A stretch of 64,000 nt of DNA from JAACFF01 sp963701435. Lineage in GTDB: Bacteria > Chloroflexota > Anaerolineae > Promineifilales > Promineifilaceae. Below the pieces are notes generated by a model, which did not search any database, had not been told where the DNA came from, and saw nothing but the letters and a program-made list of their open reading frames with translations. This document shows positions 26,422 through 33,584 of this stretch, piece after piece (the first letter of the stretch is position 1; each line of letters begins with the position of its first letter). The DNA lies in the NCBI GenBank assembly GCA_963701435.1, contig CAVPAL010000006.1:310001-374000 (forward strand), in the 5' to 3' direction. The position numbers were made by a program, and so were the translations under genes.

Positions 26422-28134
26422 TTATTCATTCCTGGTTCGGTAAATGGTTGCCTCAATGTCAAGCAAATACTTGCTGTCTGCTTTTACTTTTTCCCACTCA
26501 TCTTGTGTCAGAAGCGAGTTTTTAAGCCAGTTGCTCCCCCCAAACTGTTCTATTGTGAACGAATTTGTAGCGATAGGCGCAAATGAGTTTGCGAGTGCGG
26601 AAGTGTAGTCAGGCCACGCAGGGGCTCCCCAAGGACCGCCAGACAACAGTACAATATAGTTTACCTGACTGGCTTTAATTTCTTCTTCAAAGTCAGCGAG
26701 GTTTTTCGGTGAGGCAGCCTCCAAAACAGTTGCCGGCATTAGCAAATCTGAGTATGCGTTTGCTGATGAACTGTTTGCGCCCAAATACCAGGCCAATGTT
26801 TGCGGACTGAAGCGATCCCAGTAATTAATAACAAAAAAGCGTTCCTCATAGGGGATATGCTCTGCGATCCAGGCTGCAAGATCATTGGTTGTAGGACTGG
26901 TTTCATAAGCGACGCCCATCACGGAAGGATAAGTGCGCAGGCGCTCCCAAACCGTGGGTACACTCAGGATAGAAATTACGAGAAAAGCCGCTCCGGCAAG
27001 CGCAAGGGCAACCGCCGTTGCCCTCGGCTTCTGCTTTGTCCGCCATCTCCCCACCGCCCGTGCCGCCATAACCCCGGTCAGAATGTGCGCCGCCGGAGCA
27101 ACTGTGGCAATAAATCGTGGATTTTGTGGATGATTAACCAGCATAATTATTGTCATTCCACTAACAAAATAAATCAGCAGCAGACGAACACCGGTATCCC
27201 GCCAGTTAAACACGGCCCAAATAAGGGAAACGGCCGTGACCAATGCAAAAAGTGGGGAGGGTGAGTAATGCAAAGCAAAACTGCGCGGATAAAAAAGCAG
27301 ATTGGCGGTTGTCAACCACGGTTCACTGTCTGACAACGGCCGTGTAAATCCAAAAAAGCCCGCCAGTTTAGTGGGACTACCCAGCCAAAGCAGCATCACC
27401 AATGCGAACGGACCAAATAACCAGATCCAACGCTGCTGCAACTGCTGCTTTAACCAGACAAGGCGATTATTTTGCTGATCTTTGAACAATGCCGGCAAGA
27501 GCAGTGACAACTCCAGCAAAATTAAGGCCGCCATTGTAATAACGCCAAACGTATATTTGGTGAGAAATGTGGCGGCAAGCAAGGCGCTTGTTAACAGTAA
27601 ACGCTGTCGTGAAGGATTTTTTATGGCTCGCACATAGGCCCACAATAACAACAGGCTGATTAGCAAACCGGGCGCTTCCAGCATCGCCAGCGCCGAATTA
27701 ATAAGGATCGGCTGCGCGGTCAACGTTAGGACGACAGCAATGACGCCGCCTAACCAGCCAACCTTTTCGTCCATTTCGATGCTGAGGGCCAGCATGACCG
27801 GCATCGCCAGAAACAAAGCGATAGCGCTGAACAAACGGGCCACAACGGCCGTTGTACCAAAAAGCGAAAAGAACAACGCCAGAATCCCAGAAGCGCCTGG
27901 TGGGTAAAAGTCCTGACCGTAGAACTCACGCGCGAAACCGCTAAAGTCACCCGCTCGCAGTTCTAGATACAGCGCCAAACCACGATTGGCATGGTTTGCT
28001 TCATCACTATCGAACGGGTAATCTTGGTAGGCGATAACCTGTTGGGCAATGATGAACACGGCGGCGGCGGCAAGAAGCATGATCAGCAGCAAAGCAACCC
28101 AGTTTTGGCGCCGATTATCCGGTAGCATGGTCAT
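26422..28134 (-). CDS. GT39/ArnT-like membrane glycosyltransferase
   Basis: A 570-residue GT-C protein. After the first helix (residues about 12-32) the external loop contains YPFDSDEANHANRG, matching the acidic motif (D-E/D) that activates the lipid-phosphate sugar donor in PMT/ArnT enzymes. About 10 further helices follow to residue ~400, and then a soluble C-terminal domain (from about residue 415) with PYEERFFVINYWD and YIVLLSGGPWG. It should move a sugar from a polyprenyl phosphate carrier to a surface acceptor. It heads a two-gene - strand unit with the membrane protein at 24487. ATG 28128 is an alternative start. Confidence 0.8.
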   Translation of the reverse strand: MTMLPDNRRQNWVALLLIMLLAAAAVFIIAQQVIAYQDYPFDSDEANHANRGLALYLELRAGDFSGFAREFYGQDFYPPGASGILALFFSLFGTTAVVARLFSAIALFLAMPVMLALSIEMDEKVGWLGGVIAVVLTLTAQPILINSALAMLEAPGLLISLLLLWAYVRAIKNPSRQRLLLTSALLAATFLTKYTFGVITMAALILLELSLLLPALFKDQQNNRLVWLKQQLQQRWIWLFGPFALVMLLWLGSPTKLAGFFGFTRPLSDSEPWLTTANLLFYPRSFALHYSPSPLFALVTAVSLIWAVFNWRDTGVRLLLIYFVSGMTIIMLVNHPQNPRFIATVAPAAHILTGVMAARAVGRWRTKQKPRATAVALALAGAAFLVISILSVPTVWERLRTYPSVMGVAYETSPTTNDLAAWIAEHIPYEERFFVINYWDRFSPQTLAWYLGANSSSANAYSDLLMPATVLEAASPKNLADFEEEIKASQVNYIVLLSGGPWGAPAWPDYTSALANSFAPIATNSFTIEQFGGSNWLKNSLLTQDEWEKVKADSKYLLDIEATIYRTRNE

Positions 28135-28178
28135 TAGGTTGCCTATTGTACGTTAACGATCGCAAATAGCAATGACGC

Positions 28179-28307
28179 GCCAGGGCAAAAGTTCAGGAAC
28201 TCTTAGGACATGCTTCAATTGTGTTGACTTTAGATAGAGACTCTCATATCATCCCACAATCCACAGCGAAACTGCTGAGAAAATGGGCAAAGTATTTAAT
28301 CAAATAA
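28179..28307 (+). pseudogene. Tyrosine recombinase (phage integrase) C-terminal remnant
   Basis: After an in-frame stop at 28173 the frame reads KVQELLGHASIVLTLDRDSHIIPQ then a lysine-rich tail to TAA 28305. This matches the end of XerC/phage-type integrases, where the box reads (V)QELLGHASIxxTLDxYSHxxP. The catalytic tyrosine (YSH) is replaced by Asp (DSH), and all upstream catalytic residues except the LGH histidine are missing. It is a dead fragment marking past integration next to the AT-rich island. Confidence 0.75.
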
Positions 28308-28350
28308 CTGTAGCTTAAGAAATGGGGTCTAGCGTGCATCTATACCCCCA

Positions 28351-28381
28351 AAGCTCCATGTCATCAGGTATGGGGCTTTTT
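28351..28381 (+). terminator. Rho-independent terminator-like hairpin
   Basis: AAGCTCCAT pairs with ATGGGGCTT (one G-U) and is followed by TTTTTC. It lies 44 bases after the stop of the integrase remnant, and may be that gene's original terminator. Confidence 0.7.
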
Positions 28382-28449
28382 CATTACTGAAAATTGAATC
28401 CATCTTGTTCGATCACGATCAAAAGAAGATGTAAGAAATTTAGGGGCTA

Positions 28450-28791
28450 ATGATGGTAACACCCGCAGGTAAAGAATGTCGTTTTTATTACCAGGACTTT
28501 TTTAGAGGTCGTTCGGAGCAGGAATGTCGTCTGGTGCGTAATAATCCTGAATCAGCCGACTGGAAACCCGGCGACTGCACAGATTGCCCTGTCCCAGAAA
28601 TTTTGCTGGCCAACAGCAGCCCCGACCTGGTGCTGGAAGGCAAAATCAAAAAAGGCTTCATGGGGATGAGCCGGCGGGTTGAAGTAACAGCCTTCTGCAG
28701 CCGCCACCTGATTGACGTCTCCAAACCTCAGGTGGGCTGCCCCCAATGCGCTCAGGAAAAACCTGGCTTTCAAGAACTTTTTGGTGATTAA
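28450..28791 (+). CDS. Small Cys-rich, probably metal-binding protein
   Basis: A 113-residue protein with seven cysteines: C10, C26, C43 and C46 (CTDC), C83, C97 and C100 (CPQC). Two CxxC knuckles plus single cysteines suggest one or two zinc sites; a redox role is less likely. No membrane segment or signal peptide. I do not recognise a named family, though similar short proteins occur in Chloroflexota. TAA overlaps the ATG of the HAD gene by one base, so they are co-translated and may share a process. Starts at 28450 or 28453 are equivalent in support. Confidence 0.7.
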   Translation: MMVTPAGKECRFYYQDFFRGRSEQECRLVRNNPESADWKPGDCTDCPVPEILLANSSPDLVLEGKIKKGFMGMSRRVEVTAFCSRHLIDVSKPQVGCPQCAQEKPGFQELFGD

Positions 28792-29522
28792 TGATTAAAG
28801 CAATTCTATTTGATCTGGATGACACACTGCTCGGCAATGATATCGACACATTTCTGCCCCGCTATTTCAAGCTTCTGGGGCAATATGCCCGGCCCTTTCT
28901 CGACCAACAGCGGCTTATGCAGGCGCTCCTGTTGGGAACCGACGCCACAACCAAAAATATTGACCCAACCCTGACTAATCGCGAGGTTTTCTGGTCTATT
29001 TTTCAAGACTCAACCGGGATGGATGCAGCCGAAATGGAATTAAATTTTGATGCGTTCTACCGTAATGAATTTGAGCAGCTTCAAAACGTGGTTACCTGCA
29101 AACCTGTTGCTGCCGATCTTGTCAGGAGGTGTATTGACCTGGGGCTTCAAGTTGTTATTGCCACTAACCCGCTGTTCCCGCGGCGCGCCATTGAAGCACG
29201 GTTACGTTGGGCCGGTGTGCCCGTGACGGAATTTGATTACGCGCTTGTGACCACCTACGAAAATATGCACGCAACCAAGCCACAGCCGCTTTATTACAAA
29301 GAGATTTTGCAAAAAATAAACGGTTCCCCTGAAACCACGCTTATGGTTGGGGACAGTTGGGACAATGACATTGAACCGGCAGCAGGCTTGGGCTTGTTTA
29401 CATATTGGATTGAACTGCCCGGCAAAACGCCAACCACGTCCACTATCCCGACCGGCTCCGGGTCACTAGGAAGGCTGTACAAACAAATTCAAGCCGGTTG
29501 GCTAATTCAACCTCCAATCTAA
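28791..29522 (+). CDS. HAD-superfamily hydrolase
   Basis: A 243-residue phosphatase-type protein. Motif I is LFDLDDTLLG (residues about 6-15) with the nucleophile Asp and the acid/base Asp two positions later. VVIATNP (near residue 122) is motif II. A lysine in HATKPQPLYY (near residue 165) is motif III, and MVGDSWDNDIEPAAGLGL (near 185) is motif IV. The alpha-helical cap lies between motifs I and II (subclass C1). Substrate probably a small phosphoester; not predictable. It starts inside the stop of the Cys-rich gene and is followed 4 bases later by the DinB gene. Confidence 0.9.
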   Translation: MIKAILFDLDDTLLGNDIDTFLPRYFKLLGQYARPFLDQQRLMQALLLGTDATTKNIDPTLTNREVFWSIFQDSTGMDAAEMELNFDAFYRNEFEQLQNVVTCKPVAADLVRRCIDLGLQVVIATNPLFPRRAIEARLRWAGVPVTEFDYALVTTYENMHATKPQPLYYKEILQKINGSPETTLMVGDSWDNDIEPAAGLGLFTYWIELPGKTPTTSTIPTGSGSLGRLYKQIQAGWLIQPPI

Positions 29523-29526
29523 CCTC

Positions 29527-30027
29527 ATGCAACCACCGCCCATTTCTGAATTATTGGTTGATTTAGCTGCTTTTGCGAACAAACTGCTCATGGTACTCAC
29601 CAGACCTGATATTGATTGGCGGCGGCGTCCGCAGGCAAATGAGTGGACTTTGAATGAGGTCATTTGGCATCTGTGCGATGTTGAGCAAGAAGTCCACCAG
29701 GTACGCTTTCAAGCCTTGTTGACACAAAATAATCCATTTATGCCGGGCGCAGCCACCGATGAGTGGGCGCGCGAACGCAATTATTATGCGCAGGATGGGC
29801 GAACTGGATTGGATGTTTTTTTGCAGGCGCGTCAGGAAACAATCGATCTATTATCAGGCCTGGATTCAGTAAGCTGGCAGCGATACGGCCGTCACGCTTT
29901 CTTTGGCGCCACGAGCCTGCACGAACTGGTGTATATCGCCGTCAAACATGATGCGGTACATTGGGAACAAATCCAAAACCTGCTTGGGGGAGCAGCAAAA
30001 GATGATGAAGCCCCCATCCCCAAATAA
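29527..30027 (+). CDS. DinB-superfamily protein
   Basis: A 166-residue four-helix-bundle protein of the DinB/DfsB/YfiT-like group. Three histidines typical of its metal site are in place: IWHLCDVEQE near residue 47, and the C-terminal IAVKHDAVHWEQI near residue 140 supplies two. Members include thiol transferases (bacillithiol or mycothiol dependent) and uncharacterised metalloproteins, so no reaction is assigned. It follows the HAD gene by 4 bases and ends the + strand unit; the next gene converges from the - strand. Confidence 0.8.
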   Translation: MQPPPISELLVDLAAFANKLLMVLTRPDIDWRRRPQANEWTLNEVIWHLCDVEQEVHQVRFQALLTQNNPFMPGAATDEWARERNYYAQDGRTGLDVFLQARQETIDLLSGLDSVSWQRYGRHAFFGATSLHELVYIAVKHDAVHWEQIQNLLGGAAKDDEAPIPK

Positions 30028-30068
30028 TTTCGGGAAAGAAGACTTCCAAACTCAAAGCTGCATAATTT

Positions 30069-31253
30069 TTATAACTTGGAAAGGAATGTTTGCGTGAGTT
30101 GATTGTTTTTGCGTCCGCGCTGAATCAAAAAATCGATCAAGGCGGGAAAGCGCAAAAAAATCCTTTGGAAATTGTACGAGCGGCGTAAACCGGGCCATAA
30201 TTCCTGCGCACATTGTTGCTCATATTGTTGCAGCGTTTGTAGGGAAGGGTCTCCTTTCATTAAAGCCATATGGGCAGTTTGAGCAGCCAATTCCGCTGAA
30301 ATCATGCCGTTATGGATGCCGCCGCCGGTGATAGGGTTGATAAATCCAGCTGCATCGCCCACCAACATGGCGCCGTCAAATGCAAAACGTAGCCCTTTTT
30401 GCGAACCAAAACTAAGCTGCCAGGTGGCGATATCGTGCAGTTGGCCGCCCCGCTGCAGCCGCATTTTGATATCGGGCAGGCCCAGAAAATCCTGCAGCAT
30501 ATCTTCCAGCTTGCGTTTGCTCTTGCGAAAATGATCGAGGCGCATGCCCAATCCGATATTCGCGCGGTTATTGCCCATGGAAAAAATCCAGGCATAACCA
30601 GGCGAGATTTCTTTGTAAAGAAAAAATTCGGCCGTATTAGGAATTTCGGTTATGTCGTCAATATAAGCGCGCAAGGCTACTGCCCGATGTTTCGGTTTAT
30701 GCTTTTCTTTTTTAGGGCGCAGGTTACGTGCAATGACCGAAGTGACGCCGTCAGCGCCAATTACTAGTTGGCTATGCAGATCGATGTTTTTGCTGGTACC
30801 ATTTTCGCCCACGCGGGCGCTTACGCCCACCACACGGCCGTTTTCTATCAACGGCGCCTGTACCTGCGCCTGGCAAAACTCAACGCCGGACTCAACCGCC
30901 TGCTGCTGAATAATGGCATCCAGAACCATACGCGGCGCCACATAAGACCGCTCGCCATTTTCGTCCGGTTCAAGCGGCGCGCTCAATTCATACCCTTTGG
31001 GAGAGACCAGACGCGCCTGCGTAAGCAGGTTAAACGCACCTTGTTGAGCAGCGGATCTGATCTTTTCTTCCATCCCATACCGGTTCATAATTTTAATGAC
31101 ACCAGATGGCACGCCATCCCCACAAACCTTGTCCCTGGGGAAGGAAAACCGATCGAGTAACAGAACCGAATGGCCCTGTTGAGCTAAAATCGTTGCAGTT
31201 GTGGCCCCGGAAGGGCCGGCGCCGACTACGATTACATCATGTTTTTTATCCAT
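30069..31253 (-). CDS. Geranylgeranyl reductase family FAD-dependent oxidoreductase
   Basis: A 394-residue flavoprotein. The Rossmann dinucleotide motif VVGAGPSGATTATILAQQG (residues 10-28) binds FAD; LDRFSFPRDKVCGDGVP (about 33-49) carries the Cys characteristic of the geranylgeranyl reductase family (TIGR02032). AMLVGDAAGFINPITGGGI near residue 285 is the GD motif that contacts FAD ribitol and pyrophosphate. Such enzymes reduce isoprenoid chains of quinones, lipids or chlorophyll; the true substrate is unknown. It is a single gene on the - strand, with a half repeat element about 60 bases upstream. Confidence 0.88.
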   Translation of the reverse strand: MDKKHDVIVVGAGPSGATTATILAQQGHSVLLLDRFSFPRDKVCGDGVPSGVIKIMNRYGMEEKIRSAAQQGAFNLLTQARLVSPKGYELSAPLEPDENGERSYVAPRMVLDAIIQQQAVESGVEFCQAQVQAPLIENGRVVGVSARVGENGTSKNIDLHSQLVIGADGVTSVIARNLRPKKEKHKPKHRAVALRAYIDDITEIPNTAEFFLYKEISPGYAWIFSMGNNRANIGLGMRLDHFRKSKRKLEDMLQDFLGLPDIKMRLQRGGQLHDIATWQLSFGSQKGLRFAFDGAMLVGDAAGFINPITGGGIHNGMISAELAAQTAHMALMKGDPSLQTLQQYEQQCAQELWPGLRRSYNFQRIFLRFPALIDFLIQRGRKNNQLTQTFLSKL

Positions 31254-31314
31254 ATGATTTCACTTTCATCAAGAATTTAATGAGCCGAATTATAGCATTT
31301 TTATACGAAACAAG

Positions 31315-31374
31315 CGTCTAGGAAACCGCGAATTTGCGTGATGTTTATTTGAAAAGACGTTTCGTGGTTTACCT
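31315..31374. repeat. Half two-hairpin element, copy 5 (core + D arm only)
   Basis: GTCTAGGAAACCGCGAATTTGCGTGATG through GTGGTTTACCT matches the core-plus-D half of copy 2 (18983-19094) almost throughout; the A/B/C half is absent. Its terminal ACCTA supplies the TAG stop of the convergent SH3 lipoprotein gene. Confidence 0.85.
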
Positions 31375-32413
31375 AAATTTCATAGCGATAATGAACCAAG
31401 AAACTCAAGTAATAACTGCCCTGCCACTGCTCAATGCCGATTGCCCAGGTTCCCCAATCAAAGCCAAGCGTATCGGCTGCCGGTCGATAGCTGCTGTAAA
31501 AAGAAACATCTGCATAGCCGTCCGGCAGTCGTACAATACCGGCTGTTGATCCACTGAGTAGTTCGTGGCACGCTTTTTGATTTGTTGGGAGCAAATCATT
31601 TTCGAGAAGCGGCAATATTATTGTTTGAAAGGGACCGATAACAGGTTCGCCGCTGCCTTCATCCACACCCCAGTCATATGATTTATTACTTGTAAAAAGC
31701 TGCATTAGTTCTGCGCCTTCGATTCGAATTTCCGGGTTCCACCAGTCGTGGCGCAGGCGCAGACCCCGATTAGGATGAACAAGTTGGGCAAGCATTGAGC
31801 TGTCTTTTGTTTGCACGGCCGTTTCAAGCATCTCTACCAAATCAAGAACGGCCGTATCTTTACAAAAAGCGAAAGCATCTATGGTCGTTGTTAAAAAACG
31901 GCTGTTGACCCAACCCGCGAGGCCGGCGTATTCAATTGGAACCCATATTGAGCCGGCCGTCATCGATCCCGGCCCCGTGATGCTGATACCATCTGCATCC
32001 GGCGCGAGGCTCCCGACTAGATTGTTATTGATCCCCGGAGCGGAACGCACGTTTAATACGTCTTGTGCATCGACAAAAACAACCTGATAGGTCGTGGCAG
32101 CAAGTAAAGGCGCCGGAACGGCCGTTTCTGTCGGCGTCTCTGCAGGTAAGGGCATTTCCACTGCGGTGGGTGAAGGCGGAGCAGCCGTGGTCGGCTGCAC
32201 AGGAGAAGACGTGGTCGGCTGGACGGGAGAAGCCGTGGTCGGTTGCACACGAGCAGCCGTGGTCGGCTGCACAGGAGCAACCGTAGCCAGACTACTCGTC
32301 TCGCGCAGTTCAGGCTGTGACGCAGGATTAGCTGCGGGCGTTTCTGCGCAGGCGCAAACCAGTAGAAGGCAAATTAAAAAAGCAAACCATTTTACAGGCG
32401 TAATTTGAACCAT
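31373..32413 (-). CDS. SH3-domain lipoprotein with Pro/Thr repeat linker
   Basis: A 346-residue protein. The signal segment FAFLICLLLVCAC ends in a possible lipobox (VCAC), predicting a lipid-anchored surface protein. Residues about 45-100 are a Pro/Thr linker with tandem VQPTT repeats. A bacterial SH3 domain (about 110-175, VLNVRSAPGINNN ... LAGWVNSRFL) follows, then a ~165-residue C-terminal domain (VEMLETAVQTKDSSMLAQLV to the end) of unknown function. The stop codon TAG is formed by the end of the repeat at 31315-31374, so the native C-terminus may have been replaced. It ends 23 bases after ychF begins its upstream stretch on the same strand. Confidence 0.8.
   Translation of the reverse strand: MVQITPVKWFAFLICLLLVCACAETPAANPASQPELRETSSLATVAPVQPTTAARVQPTTASPVQPTTSSPVQPTTAAPPSPTAVEMPLPAETPTETAVPAPLLAATTYQVVFVDAQDVLNVRSAPGINNNLVGSLAPDADGISITGPGSMTAGSIWVPIEYAGLAGWVNSRFLTTTIDAFAFCKDTAVLDLVEMLETAVQTKDSSMLAQLVHPNRGLRLRHDWWNPEIRIEGAELMQLFTSNKSYDWGVDEGSGEPVIGPFQTIILPLLENDLLPTNQKACHELLSGSTAGIVRLPDGYADVSFYSSYRPAADTLGFDWGTWAIGIEQWQGSYYLSFLVHYRYEI
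32181..32280 (-). repeat. Tandem repeat coding for VQPTT units
   Basis: Four near-identical 24-bp units (containing GTGGTCGGCTG on the + strand) encode the VQPTT linker repeats of the SH3 lipoprotein. Such an in-frame array can gain or lose units by slippage and so change linker length. Confidence 0.8.
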
Positions 32414-32436
32414 AACTGATATAACGTCTATCTTCT

Positions 32437-33525
32437 TTACAAATTGAATTTGATGCTAATCACATCACCATCGTGGACAAGATAAGTTTTGCCTTCCTGG
32501 CGCAGTTTACCGGCCGAGCGCGCCGCAGCCATGCCGCCGGCGGCAATTAAATCATCGTAATGCACTGTCTCGGCGCGGATAAAACCTTTGGCCAGGTCAG
32601 TATGGATAACGTCGGCAGCCTGAACGGCCGTTGCCCCACACTGCACAGTCCAGGCGCGCACTTCATCCTCACCCACCGTGAAAAAGGATTGCAATCCCAT
32701 CAAATCGTAGCTCAGACGAATGACGCGATCCAGACTCAACTCCTCGACGCCGTATTCATCCATGAACAGCGCCAGCGATTCCTCATCACCCTCTGCGCTT
32801 ACCTGAGCCAACTCCATCTCCAGCTTACCGCGCAAATTGACGACCAGGGTCTGAGGAAAAGCATCATCCAAAATGATTTCGTCCTGATCATCTCCGATAT
32901 TGATGATCACGACGATCGGCTTCAACGTTAACAAGCCAAAGCCGCGTAAATTCTTAGCCTGTTCTTCCGTCAGATCGAGCGCGCGTAACGGCTGTTCGTC
33001 AGACAAAGTCACATTCAATTCCTCAAACAAAGCCAGTTCCGCCTGCGCCGCAGCCTTATCCTTTATGGCGCCTCTACGCAAACCATCAACTAATTTCTCA
33101 ATGCGGCGTTCAACAATACCCAGATCGTTGAGCAGCAGTTCCATGTCTAACGCTTCCAAATCACGCACAGGATCAATAGAGCCGTCAGGATGGGGCGCCA
33201 TATCGTTCTCAAAAGCGCGTACCACGTGTACAAAGCCGTCTAATCCCGCCAGGTGGTTCAAAAGAGCGCCGCTCAAACCACCGCTTTCATTGGCTCCTTT
33301 TTGTATGCCGGCCACATCAGTATAGATGATACGCGCACAGGTTGTTTTTCGTGGGTTAAACATTTTGCTCAACACATCCACACGCGTATCCTGAACATCA
33401 ACAACGGCCGTTATCACATCAAACCGTCCCCCCATACTTTGTCCAGTAGGGGCATTTCCCTTTGTAAGCGCATTAAAAATCGTCGTTTTGCCTGCACCTG
33501 GCAGGCCAATAATACCTAATTTCAT
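32437..33525 (-). CDS. ychF: YchF-like Obg-family P-loop ATPase
   Basis: A 362-residue translation-associated P-loop protein. The G domain starts GIIGLPGAGKTTIFNALTKG (residues 4-22); canonical YchF reads GLPNVGKSTLFNALT, so the P-loop is a GAGKTT variant. The G4 position reads IINIGDD instead of NKxD, in line with YchF's preference for ATP over GTP. A coiled-coil arm lies near 140-200 and a C-terminal TGS domain near 280-362 (VRAWTVQCGATAVQAADVIH, GKTYLVHDGDVISIKFN). It binds ribosomes or stress factors in other bacteria. It is 23 bases upstream of the SH3 lipoprotein gene on the - strand. Confidence 0.88.
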   Translation of the reverse strand: MKLGIIGLPGAGKTTIFNALTKGNAPTGQSMGGRFDVITAVVDVQDTRVDVLSKMFNPRKTTCARIIYTDVAGIQKGANESGGLSGALLNHLAGLDGFVHVVRAFENDMAPHPDGSIDPVRDLEALDMELLLNDLGIVERRIEKLVDGLRRGAIKDKAAAQAELALFEELNVTLSDEQPLRALDLTEEQAKNLRGFGLLTLKPIVVIINIGDDQDEIILDDAFPQTLVVNLRGKLEMELAQVSAEGDEESLALFMDEYGVEELSLDRVIRLSYDLMGLQSFFTVGEDEVRAWTVQCGATAVQAADVIHTDLAKGFIRAETVHYDDLIAAGGMAAARSAGKLRQEGKTYLVHDGDVISIKFNL

Positions 33526-33584
33526 AGGGAAGGATTTTACTCAGGAAACAACATTCGTAAAAGGGAAAGGAAAAACGTGAGAAA

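Noticed and set aside
28223..28251. TTGACT-17-TATCAT with a downstream terminator at 28351 looked like a small RNA gene.
   Set aside because: The same bases read as the C-terminal tail of a tyrosine recombinase (LGHAS...SHIIP), which explains the segment better.
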